Positions 18,142 to 26,615 of a stretch of DNA of 64,000 bases are shown piece by piece (positions within the stretch are counted from its first letter, which is position 1; every line of letters begins with the position of its first letter). The notes under the pieces were generated by a model. It saw nothing but the letters and a program-made list of their open reading frames with translations, was not told the DNA's origin and ran no database searches. The stretch lies in the NCBI GenBank assembly GCA_003209225.1, contig QCRZ01000003.1:1-64000 (forward strand), given 5' to 3'. The DNA comes from Pelagibacteraceae bacterium AG-464-B04 (GTDB lineage: Bacteria > Pseudomonadota > Alphaproteobacteria > Pelagibacterales > Pelagibacteraceae). Position numbers and translations under genes: made by a program.

Positions 18142-19122
18142 ATGAAAAAAGTAATTAGTTTTATTATAGGAAGTGTTGTTGCTTTATTCCTAAGTATGTC
18201 AGTAGCTTTTTCAGCTGCTAATGAAGTAAGAGTGGCATTCTTTTTAGAGTGGGCAACTCCAAATCAAGAAGCAAAAGTTAAAAAGACTTTTGATGATGCT
18301 TTAGGAGTTCCTGTTAAATGGACAAACTTTGCAACAGGTGGGGAGATGACTGAAGCTATGTTGTCTGGAGATATTGATATCTCTTACTCACAAGGTTTAA
18401 CACCTTTTGTAAATGCTGTTAACGCTAAAGCTCCACTCAAACTTGTAGATATTGCAGTTGTATATGGAATGGGCGGAACTACTTGTGTTGCAGCTCAAGG
18501 TATTGATAAAGGAAATGCTTCTACTAAATTAGATGGTCAAAAAGTTGCAGTTCCTTTAGGAACTATGGCTGACTACGTTTTCAAAGAAACAATGAGAGTT
18601 GTAGGTGCTGATATTTCTAAAATGAAAGTTGTTGATATGGCTCCAGAAGACGGATCTGCAGCATTTGTTAGCGGTGACGTAGCTATGGCATGTTTATTCG
18701 GTGGTAAATCTATCGCAGCAGCTAAAGAAAAAGGTGCTTCATTACTAACTGTTAAAGAAGCTCAAGATGCTGGTATTGCTGGTATTGATATTACTTCAGT
18801 AACTAACAAATTCTTAAAAGAGAATCCAGGAATGGTTAGAACTTTTGTAGAAGTAACGCACGAAGCAAATTCAAGATACAATTCAGGAAAATCTGATATG
18901 GCTGTTATCGCTAAAGATGCAGCTATGGATCTTGCTGGCACTAAAAAGCAAATGGGTGGTTTCGAATTTCCAGATGCAGCAACGATGAAAGCTAAGTATC
19001 TGAATAAGGGTGGTATACTTATGACTTACCTAGAAGTTATGGGTAACATGTTTGCTACTTCTGAAAACCCAGCTCTTAAAGATTACTCTAAAGTGGTTGA
19101 TACTAGTTATCTACCTATGTAA
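18142..19122 (+). CDS. tauA: Taurine-type (TauA/NMT1-like) ABC transporter substrate-binding protein
   Basis: 326 residues. The signal peptide MKKVISFIIGSVVALFLSMS, cleaved after ...AFSA, is followed by a mature protein of the TauA/SsuA class: VRVAFFLEWATPNQEAKV, VKWTNFATGGEMTEAMLSGD and IDISYSQGLTPFVNAV correspond to the conserved first lobe. It acts in the periplasm and delivers ligand to TauBC. A good Shine-Dalgarno (AGGGAGA) precedes the ATG. It is followed by a strong terminator-like hairpin before tauB, so the binding protein is likely made in excess. Codon use is more G/C-rich than the neighbours, which suggests high expression. Taurine is the best guess from subfamily and the adjacent transaminase-ald pair; other sulfonates or amines are possible. 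Confidence 0.82.
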   Translation: MKKVISFIIGSVVALFLSMSVAFSAANEVRVAFFLEWATPNQEAKVKKTFDDALGVPVKWTNFATGGEMTEAMLSGDIDISYSQGLTPFVNAVNAKAPLKLVDIAVVYGMGGTTCVAAQGIDKGNASTKLDGQKVAVPLGTMADYVFKETMRVVGADISKMKVVDMAPEDGSAAFVSGDVAMACLFGGKSIAAAKEKGASLLTVKEAQDAGIAGIDITSVTNKFLKENPGMVRTFVEVTHEANSRYNSGKSDMAVIAKDAAMDLAGTKKQMGGFEFPDAATMKAKYLNKGGILMTYLEVMGNMFATSENPALKDYSKVVDTSYLPM

Positions 19123-19158
19123 TCAGTCTCTACACAAAGAGCCAAAGTAAAAAATTAA

Positions 19159-19195
19159 ATAGGCGCCAATTAAATAAATTGGTGCCTATTTTTTT
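19159..19195 (+). terminator. Intrinsic terminator / attenuator between tauA and tauB
   Basis: ATAGGCGCCAATT and AATTGGTGCCTAT form a 13-bp stem with one G-U pair and a five-base loop (AAATA), followed by a run of T (19188-19195). It sits 37 bases after the tauA stop and 27 bases before the tauB start. It probably ends most transcripts after tauA while letting some continue. Confidence 0.85.
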
Positions 19196-19221
19196 GACAG
19201 AAATTCTAATATATTATTTTT

Positions 19222-20025
19222 ATGAGCGATCTAGTTTCTCAAAATGTAAACATGATTTTTAAATCCCTTAAAGGAGAAACTGTTCATGCGCTTAAGGATA
19301 TAAGTTTTACACTAAAAAAAGGTGAACTATTAACCGTACTTGGTCCTTCAGGTTGTGGAAAAACAACTTTGTTAAATATTGCAGCTGGTTTTCTTCGTCC
19401 AACTTCCGGAACTATTACTTTGGGTGGAAAAGAAATTAATGGCCCTGGACTTGAAAGAGGAATGGTTTTTCAACAAGGTGCTTTATTTGAATGGTTAACA
19501 GTCAATGAAAACGTAAACTTTGGTTTGCGAATGAAAAAAGAAGATCCAGTTAAAACTGCAAAAAAAGTTGAAGAGTGGCTCGATATAGTTGGGCTGCAAG
19601 GTTTTGGAAATACTCCTACTTATCAATTATCTGGCGGTATGCAGCAAAGAGTGGCTTTAGCAAGATGTTTAATAAATGATCCTGATCTAATTTTAATGGA
19701 TGAACCTTTAGGAGCATTAGATGCATTAACAAGAGAGAAAATGCAGTCGTTGGTTTTAAAAATTTGGAAAGAAACTGGAAAAACTATTATTTTAATTACT
19801 CACTCAGTTGAAGAAGCTTTATTATTAGGTGAGCGAGCATACGTGATGGCTCCTAGACCAGGAAGAATACATAAAGAATATAAACTTCCATTTGCCTCTT
19901 TGGGTTTAAAAGAAGATCTAAGAGAAATAAAAAATAACAAAGAATTCGTCACTAAAAGAGAAGAAATTCTGTCAATGATTTGGGATATGGAAGAAGAAAT
20001 AATGGGTAAAGAAAATTTAGGATGA
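19222..20025 (+). CDS. tauB: Taurine-type ABC transporter ATP-binding protein
   Basis: 267-residue cytoplasmic ABC ATPase of the nitrate/sulfonate/taurine group. Walker A is GPSGCGKTT (about residues 39-47), the Q-loop is MVFQQGALFEW, the signature is LSGGMQQRVALA, Walker B is DLILMDEPLGALD and the H-loop is ILITHSVEEALLL. FEWLTVNENVNFGLR is typical of TauB/SsuB. It overlaps tauC by four bases (ATGA), which couples their translation. There is no obvious Shine-Dalgarno before the ATG, consistent with lower expression than tauA. Confidence 0.88.
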   Translation: MSDLVSQNVNMIFKSLKGETVHALKDISFTLKKGELLTVLGPSGCGKTTLLNIAAGFLRPTSGTITLGGKEINGPGLERGMVFQQGALFEWLTVNENVNFGLRMKKEDPVKTAKKVEEWLDIVGLQGFGNTPTYQLSGGMQQRVALARCLINDPDLILMDEPLGALDALTREKMQSLVLKIWKETGKTIILITHSVEEALLLGERAYVMAPRPGRIHKEYKLPFASLGLKEDLREIKNNKEFVTKREEILSMIWDMEEEIMGKENLG

Positions 20026-21917
20026 TTACAGGAATTTTTACTTTTTTAATAATTTTTGCAGTGATTGGTTCTATTCTTTATGGACAAAAATTAATAAAAA
20101 CTGAAAAAAGCGACGCGGTTTTTGGAAATCCTGAAAGAGCTAAAGGTGGAATACATTGGGTTATAGTTGGAACTAGTTTTCTATTATTTACTTGGCTTTA
20201 TTATTCGTGGGATATAGCAAAATCATTCTATCCAAAATCTGCAAATGAACTCTGTCAAGTTGCTAAAGTTAATGAATCTTTACTATCCTTAAAGTATCTT
20301 TTCCCAATAGAAGAAAGAAGTCATAAAAGTACTGCTCTTATTAAACGTGAAAACATAAATATAAGTGACAAAATAATTGAAATACAAAACTCACCTGATT
20401 TGAAAAATCAGGTTAAAGAAAAATTCGTAAATTTACTTAATAAAACTCGTCAAACAATTCCATTATTAACTAATGAAAAATATTTAGAAATTGAAACTAA
20501 AAATACAATAAACGAATTAACAAATAGAATAAAACAATTAACAGAAGATTTTCCAAAAGATAATTACCCACCTCCTTTAAGCGAAGAAGAAGAAAATAAA
20601 AGAATTGAAGCAACAAAAAAACAATTAGGCTGGGGTGCAACTGGTATGGAGGTTCCTCCTCTTCCAGAAAGCAAAGTGGGTTTAAAATTTCATACCGCAG
20701 CTCAAGAATTAAATTCAATTAGTGATGAATTTTTTGCAATGAGAAACCATCATCCTGAATATTTACGATTATTAAATGAAATTAGAGATGAAATTAAAGA
20801 GTACAGAAATTCGTTAAATGATGATCAAGAAATAGAGACAACTTATATAAAAGAAATTAAAAAACTTGGACAAAGAATAGAATATGAAAGTGTTTTTCCT
20901 CCTAATACTTTAGATGAAATGGAAAAAGCAATTAGGGTATTTGATAAAGTTCAAAAAAAAGAACAAGGAGCCACAAGAATCAAGGATATGTTATTGTTCC
21001 CAGGTGGAACAATTGTTGCTAGTGGTCCAACCTGTGCAGAGGATGGTCCTGGTAGATGGCTACCTAAACCATCAGATACTTTTAGAATTTTTGGAGATCT
21101 TTTAAAACCAAGTGTAGGGTTTAAAATGATTCCTATGATTTGGTATGAAATGATGGGAGTTAATAGAATAGTTGGTTTTCTTTTACCTAATTGGATAGCA
21201 GATATCATGCCTGGAAAATATCCTGTTCATACCTCTGATGGAACGGTAGAGCCAAATTTCAAAAGCAAAGTTTTGGATGTTGTGACGGGTGAATTTGAAG
21301 CTTTTAAAATACCAGTCCCTACAGGGCACATTTGGGATTCTTTTTTAAGAGTATTTTTAGGTTTAACTCTTGGTATAATTTTAGGAGTTCCTTTAGGCTT
21401 ATTTATGGGTCTAAATAGATTTGCTAAAGGATTTTTTGACCCGCTAGTTGAACTATATAGACCGGTGCCACCGCTTGCCTGGGCACCATTAGTAATTACT
21501 GTTTTTGGAATTGATAACGTTGGGAAAGTATTTTTATTATTTATGGTCTCTTTTTCAATTATGATTATTTCAGCAAGAGCTGGGGCATCAGGTACACAAT
21601 TATCGAAAATTCATGCCGCTCACTCACTTGGGGCATCTAGATGGCAAATACTTAGAAATGTTATATTTCCTAATTCATTACCTGAAATATTAACTGGAGT
21701 AAGAGTTGCTGTTGGTATGTGCTGGGGGACATTAGTTGCTGCAGAGTTTTTAGCAGGAACAACAGGCATTGGTTTTGTTGAAAATGTAGCTAGAAAATAC
21801 ATGCAGTATGAAGTCATTTGGATAACAATATTTGTAATGGGAATGTTAGGACTTTTATTTGATGTAACTATTAGAAAAATAATAGATAAAACTATTCCTT
21901 GGCGTGGAAAAGGCTAG
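20022..21917 (+). CDS. tauC: Taurine-type ABC permease with a ~430-residue N-terminal extension
   Basis: 631 residues, whereas TauC/SsuC permeases are usually about 250-290. The last ~197 residues (from about 435) are the normal BPD_transp_1 permease, with helices, the PVPPLAWAPLVITVFGI segment and the EAA loop AAHSLGASRWQILRNVIFPN that docks on TauB. Before it come two N-terminal hydrophobic helices (about 3-20 and 42-62) and some 340 largely charged, helix-forming residues with Pro-rich breaks (NYPPPLSEEEE, MEVPPLPESK). The frame is continuous without frameshift, and the extension has the same codon style as its neighbours. I do not recognise the extension. By topology it may sit between membrane segments as a periplasmic or cytoplasmic partner domain. 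The tauB overlap fixes the start. Confidence 0.82.
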   Translation: MITGIFTFLIIFAVIGSILYGQKLIKTEKSDAVFGNPERAKGGIHWVIVGTSFLLFTWLYYSWDIAKSFYPKSANELCQVAKVNESLLSLKYLFPIEERSHKSTALIKRENINISDKIIEIQNSPDLKNQVKEKFVNLLNKTRQTIPLLTNEKYLEIETKNTINELTNRIKQLTEDFPKDNYPPPLSEEEENKRIEATKKQLGWGATGMEVPPLPESKVGLKFHTAAQELNSISDEFFAMRNHHPEYLRLLNEIRDEIKEYRNSLNDDQEIETTYIKEIKKLGQRIEYESVFPPNTLDEMEKAIRVFDKVQKKEQGATRIKDMLLFPGGTIVASGPTCAEDGPGRWLPKPSDTFRIFGDLLKPSVGFKMIPMIWYEMMGVNRIVGFLLPNWIADIMPGKYPVHTSDGTVEPNFKSKVLDVVTGEFEAFKIPVPTGHIWDSFLRVFLGLTLGIILGVPLGLFMGLNRFAKGFFDPLVELYRPVPPLAWAPLVITVFGIDNVGKVFLLFMVSFSIMIISARAGASGTQLSKIHAAHSLGASRWQILRNVIFPNSLPEILTGVRVAVGMCWGTLVAAEFLAGTTGIGFVENVARKYMQYEVIWITIFVMGMLGLLFDVTIRKIIDKTIPWRGKG

Positions 21918-22508
21918 ATGCTTAATAAAGAAACACTAGAAAGTATTTTTAAAAAGTTGTTTTCTCAAGCAAAAAAATCTTACGATGAATTTAATGCTGC
22001 TGATGGGAAAATTGGAGATGGAGATCTTGGTATTACTATTTTGAATGGTTTTGAAGAAATTAATAATAATATCAATAAATTTAGCGACGATATGGGTGCA
22101 AATTTTATAATTTGTTCCCAGGCTTTTGTTAAAAAATCTGGCTCAAGTTTTGGAACTCTAATAGCTTTTTCTTTTATGAATATTTCAAAAAACCTAAAAG
22201 GTAAAACATCATGCAATCATGATGATATTGTTAATATTTTTGAAACCGCATTAAAAACTATACAAGAAAGAGGAAAGACTAAATTAGGAGATAAAACAAT
22301 TGCTGATAGTTTAGATTTAATAATAAAAAAACTTAAGGAAAATAATTCTAATTATTCAGAGATATTTAAAACAGCAACTAAACAAGCTCTGGATGAATTT
22401 AAAGGAAAAAAAATACTTATTGGAAGAGCGAGAATGTTTGAAGATAAAACAAAAGATTTAGATGATCCTGGCATGCTTGCATTAAATCAATTAAGCAAAG
22501 TTTTTTAA
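21918..22508 (+). CDS. dhaL: DhaL-type dihydroxyacetone kinase ATP-binding subunit
   Basis: 196-residue DAK2/DhaL domain protein that would bind ATP-Mg and phosphorylate the ketone held by DhaK. The Mg-binding Asp cluster is visible as ADGKIGDGDLG (residues about 28-38; Asp at each position used in E. coli DhaL). The usual His of GDGDHG is Leu. KKSGSSFGTLIAFSFM is the phosphate-binding stretch, corresponding to GGASGPLYG in canonical members, and ...LDDPGMLALNQL is close to the C-terminal DPGA motif. The ATG follows the tauC TAG with no gap, so it is the last gene of the transporter operon. A DhaK gene is present 22 kb away, not beside it. The substrate could be another short ketose or a related compound. 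Confidence 0.78.
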   Translation: MLNKETLESIFKKLFSQAKKSYDEFNAADGKIGDGDLGITILNGFEEINNNINKFSDDMGANFIICSQAFVKKSGSSFGTLIAFSFMNISKNLKGKTSCNHDDIVNIFETALKTIQERGKTKLGDKTIADSLDLIIKKLKENNSNYSEIFKTATKQALDEFKGKKILIGRARMFEDKTKDLDDPGMLALNQLSKVF

Positions 22509-22529
22509 ATCCTTTGTGTCTACCAATTC
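22503..22529 (-). pseudogene. tRNA-Leu(UAA) fragment (D-arm to anticodon loop)
   Basis: Read on the minus strand, 27 bases (GAATTGGTAGACACAAAGG followed by ATTTAAAA) match the D-arm through anticodon loop of leucine tRNA(UAA) at about 25 positions when compared with the E. coli sequence I remember. The flanks do not complete a cloverleaf: the D-stem partner is AAG instead of GTG and there is no anticodon-stem partner or T-arm downstream. It overlaps the dhaL stop codon. It is probably a remnant of a tRNA gene or an old integration/recombination point. Confidence 0.55.
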
Positions 22530-22626
22530 TTCAGGAGGACTTTTCTATCTTTTTAGAAATATTTAATGGAGAAACTGTGTAATTTAAATTATCAAATGAT
22601 ATACTTAAAATGAAAAAGAAATTCTT

Positions 22627-23088
22627 ATGAAAAAAATACTAGTTATCTTATTATTTATTGCTAACCCCCTCCAAGCTGAAAAAATAGAACAGTTAAGTTG
22701 GTATAATTTGCAGGAACTTCTTGAGGACGACAATTTAACTTATAAAGTAATTAAAGGTTGTGTATCTCTAAATTCAGCAGTAACAGAACTAATTAGAGAA
22801 GAACATCCAAATTTAGCAAATGAATTTTACAAAACAGCAAATTTTTTATATCCTTTTGGTATTCTTACCTTGTCAAAAGTAAAAAATACCGATCGTAAAG
22901 TAGCAGAAAAAGAATTTGTAATTGGTGTAGGCGATCTTACAAATGATTATATGGATTACATGAAAAAAAATGGTGTAATTAATCAAAGTTTTATTAAAGG
23001 AACTTTTTTAGGTGACGATCTTACGTTTTGCAACGAAATTAGATCGGCAATAGAAATAACCATAAATGAATCTTCTAATGAAAAATAA
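22627..23088 (+). CDS. Secreted protein of unknown function
   Basis: 153 residues with an N-terminal signal peptide (MKKILVILLFIANPLQA, cleavage expected after QAE or nearby). The mature part is acidic and mostly helical: LQELLEDDNLTYKVIKGCVS, LIREEHPNLANEFYK, and a C-terminal FCNEIRSAIEITINE. Two Cys (in IKGCVSL and TFCNEI) could form a disulfide. This resembles the layout of small periplasmic helical proteins, but I recognise no family. It converges with the next small secreted protein with one base between their stops. Confidence 0.6.
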   Translation: MKKILVILLFIANPLQAEKIEQLSWYNLQELLEDDNLTYKVIKGCVSLNSAVTELIREEHPNLANEFYKTANFLYPFGILTLSKVKNTDRKVAEKEFVIGVGDLTNDYMDYMKKNGVINQSFIKGTFLGDDLTFCNEIRSAIEITINESSNEK

Positions 23089-23089
23089 A

Positions 23090-23404
23090 TTATTCAGATT
23101 TCTTAAATTTTGGTATTTTTGATTTCTTTTTATCTTTTTTAGGAATTTTTGGTTTCTTGGGAATTTTAGATTTTTTAGATTCTCCAGAAACTTCTTCAGT
23201 AAAGCTTTCTTCTATAGCTGGCAATATTTCCTGACATTTTTCAGAGTCGCAAAAATATGTTGATCCAGTTTTGGTGTTATAAAGATAGGCTCCACAATTA
23301 GATTTTTTTTTTTCAGTGCAATTAACAGGCTCTAATTTATATTCTGCAAACAAACTTGTTGAAGAAAATAATAAAAATGTAAATATTAAAAAAAATTTTT
23401 TCAT
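23090..23404 (-). CDS. Small secreted protein with Cys pairs and a Lys/Pro repeat tail
   Basis: 104 residues if translation starts at the ATG at 23402-23404, which gives a clean signal peptide MKKFFLIFTFLLFSSTSLFA; a frame extended upstream would put 12 more residues before it. The mature domain has four Cys (VNCTEKKKSNCGAYLY and YFCDSEKCQEIL), likely two disulfides, then an acidic linker and a 30-residue tail built from repeats of (K)IPK(K/F) such as SKIPKKPKIPKKDKKKSKIP. It would act in the periplasm or at the cell surface; the tail could bind nucleic acid, lipid phosphate or peptidoglycan. Family unknown. Confidence 0.6.
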   Translation of the reverse strand: MKKFFLIFTFLLFSSTSLFAEYKLEPVNCTEKKKSNCGAYLYNTKTGSTYFCDSEKCQEILPAIEESFTEEVSGESKKSKIPKKPKIPKKDKKKSKIPKFKKSE

Positions 23405-23625
23405 AAACTTACTTAACCAAAAAGTTAAATTAAAATACAACGATTCAACTCCTAATAGAATAATTTTTCAACAATTAAAATATTAAATTTAGCATACAAA
23501 TAACTTTTAAAATAAACAAAAATTTGACCTTATAAAATATTAAAAATCTAAGGGCTGTTATATTGGTGGAAAAAAATGTTTATACATGAGAGCATAAGAT
23601 TTTGAAAAATAAGGAGGGGAAAACT

Positions 23626-24828
23626 ATGAGAATAGGAAAATTATTCTATGTTGTTATTTTCTCTTGGTTTCTAGGAATTTTTACTACTGCTTCTGCACAA
23701 GAATTGTGCACTGAGTGCTTAAGTAAAGTACCTAAAGACATGAGAGACTATGTATACAACATGGACTTTATGGACAAGGATCAACCTTTAGGACCAACAG
23801 TCATGAAGGGCTGGAAGAGTCCAAGAAAACCGCCGTGGACAATAGGTTATGCTAGTACTTACGCTGGTAATACTTGGCGTAAAGGTGCAATGGAAAGGTT
23901 AATGGAAGTGGTTTATCCTAAATGGAAAGCATTAGGAATGGTTGATGAGATTGTAATCACTCAATCAAATTTGGATGATACTTTGCAAATTCAACAAATG
24001 AGACAGATGATCGATGGTGGAGAAGTTGATGCTATTATCATTTGTTGCTCAAACTTAACAGCACTTAACCAAACAATTAAATATGGTTGGGAAAAAGGTA
24101 TACCTACACTTTCTTTTACAGGCTTTACAACATCACCTTATTCTATCAATACATCGGTTAACTACCGACTAGTTGGCTTTTATATTGGTGCGTGGATGGC
24201 TGAACTAATTGGTGAAAAAGGAAATGTAATAGTTATGGATGGAATTCCTGGTTATTCCGCTTCTGACCAACAAAGTGATGGGATGCTTGAGGGTCTAGCA
24301 CAATATCCTGGCATAAAAGTTGTTGCACAGTTAGCACATAACTGGACATCGCAAGTTGCTCAGAAAGAATTATCTCAATGGCTATCAAGTAACCCAATAG
24401 AGGTACATGGTATTGCTGTTCAGTCTTCAGGAGAGACTGGAACTTTACAAGCTTTACTTCAGTCTGGACGTGATCCAATTCCACCAATCGCATTAGGTGG
24501 AGAGCTAGGTGCTCTATGTTATTGGAGACAAAATCCAAGTTACATTGATGAAGCGATATATGCTTGGCCTCCAGGAGATGAAATAGAGCTGGGTATGGAA
24601 GTGATGATCAGAACTTTGCAAGGTCAAGGTCCAAGGATTCAATCTATATTAGTTGGTCCTGCGACAAAGAGTTTTGATGATATCGCGGCAGTCTTAAAAG
24701 AAGATTGCGATAGAAACTCCACGGGTTGGGACAATCCAGGAATAGAAAACTGGGCTCCAAGAGCTTATGTAGAATCATTCTTTGATAATCCTTCAGATCC
24801 AGAGAAATACGATCCAAAATCTCACTAA
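23626..24828 (+). CDS. Sugar-type ABC transporter periplasmic binding protein (PBP1 / RbsB class)
   Basis: 400 residues from the ATG at 23626, chosen because a strong AAGGAGGGG lies just upstream and a signal peptide follows (FYVVIFSWFLGIFTTASAQ). The mature protein is a type I periplasmic binding protein: WTIGYASTYAGNTWRKGAMERL, MIDGGEVDAIIICCSN (an 'xxDGIIIxP'-type strand) and GNVIVMDGIPGYSASDQQSDG (the ligand-hinge region). It is longer than RbsB (about 300). It heads an operon encoding an RbsA-like double ATPase, a novel repeat protein and two permeases. The ligand is unknown; sugars, sugar alcohols or purine nucleosides are all handled by this class. Confidence 0.82.
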   Translation: MRIGKLFYVVIFSWFLGIFTTASAQELCTECLSKVPKDMRDYVYNMDFMDKDQPLGPTVMKGWKSPRKPPWTIGYASTYAGNTWRKGAMERLMEVVYPKWKALGMVDEIVITQSNLDDTLQIQQMRQMIDGGEVDAIIICCSNLTALNQTIKYGWEKGIPTLSFTGFTTSPYSINTSVNYRLVGFYIGAWMAELIGEKGNVIVMDGIPGYSASDQQSDGMLEGLAQYPGIKVVAQLAHNWTSQVAQKELSQWLSSNPIEVHGIAVQSSGETGTLQALLQSGRDPIPPIALGGELGALCYWRQNPSYIDEAIYAWPPGDEIELGMEVMIRTLQGQGPRIQSILVGPATKSFDDIAAVLKEDCDRNSTGWDNPGIENWAPRAYVESFFDNPSDPEKYDPKSH

Positions 24829-24845
24829 TACTTTAAGTTAAAAGT

Positions 24846-26615
24846 ATGAGTGCTGAACAAAACATTAAAGACAACACCTCTAACAAAGAGGTGTTGTCTG
24901 ACAAATCAAAGACTATTACCGGTGATGTATATGTCCAAGATGTTCATAAATATTTTGGTGTAACTAAAGCATTAGACGGAGTTAATTTTAATGCAAATTT
25001 TGGCGAGATTCATGCAATCGTTGGAGGTAATGGTTGTGGAAAAAGTACACTAGCAAAAGTAATGTCGGGTGTTTTGCCAGTTGATAAAGGTAAAGTTTCT
25101 GTTATGGGTCACGTTCCTACTTCACCTGTTATGGCAAGAGAGGTGGGTATAGCTACTGTTTTCCAAGAAGTCATGATTGCAGAAGAAGCTTCTGTTGTAG
25201 ATAACTTATTTGTTGGTTCAGATAGCTTTTGGTACAAAAATTTAACACAAAGAGAAAAAGTTATAAAAGCACAAGAACTTATGGAAGATCTTGCAGGCGA
25301 ATATATAGATCCATATACTCAAGTATTCAATTTATCATTACCTATTAAAGCTTGGATCACGATTGGAAGAGCTTTTTTACGCGAAAATACAAAAGTACTA
25401 ATTCTTGATGAATCGTCTGCTGCTCTTGATTTTGATTCAACTGAAAGACTATTTAAAAAAATGAGAGAGTTAAAAGATAATGGTGTTGCAGTATTTATTG
25501 TTACCCATCGAATAGCAGAATTAATACGTATAAGTGATAAAGCAACTGTTATGAGAGACGGTAAAGATGTGGGAGTTCTAGAAAAAAAAGATCTTAACGA
25601 AAAAAATTTATTAGGTTTAATGACTGGGCGAGTTGAATCTGGAGAGAAATCTACATCTGTTGCGGTAAAAACAAAGACTGACAAAGTTGTAATGAGGGCC
25701 GAAAAATTAGTTGTTTGGCCTGAAAGTACACCAGTAAATATAGAAGTTCGCAGAGGTGAAATATTAGGTGTTACAGGTCTAGATGGTAACGGACAGGATG
25801 ACTTTGTTAAAATTTTAGCAGGTGTTCAAGAATCTCACGGTGGAACAACTGAAGTTTTAGATAAAAGTGACAAATTTGTGAAATATAATTCTTTGATGGA
25901 TGCCAAAAATAATGGTGTCTCTTTTGTTTCAGGAGATAGAAAAAAAGAAGGAATACTTCCCAATTTAAGTATTTACGAAAATTTAGTAGTACCACTTTAT
26001 CGAACAACAAGTAAAGCGGGGTGGTTAGGTTTTGTTAACTGGCTTGAGTTAAATGGTATATATGAATATGAAGTTGAAAGATTAAGCATTAAAACTGGTC
26101 CAAAAGATAATCTTATAGGTTCACTAAGTGGAGGAAATCAGCAAAAAGTCATGATAGCCAGATCTTTGGCAACACATCCAAAAATTCTTGTCTTGAATGA
26201 CCCTGCCAGAGGTATTGATGTAAGTACCAAAAGAGATTTATACGCACATCTTAGAAAATTTGTGGAAGAAGGAAATACAGTTATTTTCTTATCTAGCGAA
26301 CTAGAAGAGTTCATAGGCCTTTGTCCAAAAGTTGTAGTGTTTAGGCATGGAACTATATTCGATATTTTTGAAAATGAAAGAGTCAATGCTGATACTTTAC
26401 TTGCAGGAATGTTTGGACAAACTTCAGGAATAAGATCAACTAGTATAAGCAGATCAAATAATACAAGCATTTCAGAAAACACAAGAGATACCAAAACTAA
26501 TCTGAGAAATGTTGATGTTCAGGATAAAAAAATTATAAAAATTGTAGATTTTGATAGAGAAAAACAATCCAAAGAAAATAATTTAAACAAAAAAATAAAG
26601 ATTAAAACATTTTAA
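24846..26615 (+). CDS. RbsA-like double ABC ATPase with a low-complexity C-terminal tail
   Basis: 589 residues, two ABC domains in tandem as in RbsA/MglA. NBD1: Walker A GGNGCGKST, Walker B VLILDESSAAL. NBD2: the degenerate Walker A GLDGNGQDD normal for this group, signature LSGGNQQKVMIARSL, and VLNDPARGIDVS, where the usual Asp-Glu of Walker B reads Asn-Asp. From residue 524 the protein carries a 66-residue Ser/Thr/Asn/Lys-rich tail (SISRSNNTSISENTRDTK, then KKIIKIVDFDREKQ) that ordinary RbsA proteins lack and that resembles the end of the next protein. The first ~27 residues before VYVQDVHKYFG also look non-conserved and contain a stem-loop in the DNA. The stop overlaps the next start (TAATG). 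Confidence 0.85.
   Translation: MSAEQNIKDNTSNKEVLSDKSKTITGDVYVQDVHKYFGVTKALDGVNFNANFGEIHAIVGGNGCGKSTLAKVMSGVLPVDKGKVSVMGHVPTSPVMAREVGIATVFQEVMIAEEASVVDNLFVGSDSFWYKNLTQREKVIKAQELMEDLAGEYIDPYTQVFNLSLPIKAWITIGRAFLRENTKVLILDESSAALDFDSTERLFKKMRELKDNGVAVFIVTHRIAELIRISDKATVMRDGKDVGVLEKKDLNEKNLLGLMTGRVESGEKSTSVAVKTKTDKVVMRAEKLVVWPESTPVNIEVRRGEILGVTGLDGNGQDDFVKILAGVQESHGGTTEVLDKSDKFVKYNSLMDAKNNGVSFVSGDRKKEGILPNLSIYENLVVPLYRTTSKAGWLGFVNWLELNGIYEYEVERLSIKTGPKDNLIGSLSGGNQQKVMIARSLATHPKILVLNDPARGIDVSTKRDLYAHLRKFVEEGNTVIFLSSELEEFIGLCPKVVVFRHGTIFDIFENERVNADTLLAGMFGQTSGIRSTSISRSNNTSISENTRDTKTNLRNVDVQDKKIIKIVDFDREKQSKENNLNKKIKIKTF
24870..24898 (+). promoter_or_regulatory. Perfect 11-bp stem-loop in the start of the ATPase coding region
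   Basis: GACAACACCTC and GAGGTGTTGTC are exact complements around a seven-base loop (TAACAAA). It lies 42 bases after the binding-protein stop, inside codons 9-18 of the ATPase. There is no T-run, so it looks like an mRNA 3'-end stabiliser or translation brake rather than an intrinsic terminator. Confidence 0.7.

Noticed and set aside
23602-23625. Earlier TTG start for the sugar-binding protein
   Set aside because: A strong AAGGAGGGG lies inside this stretch and the signal peptide begins at the ATG at 23626.
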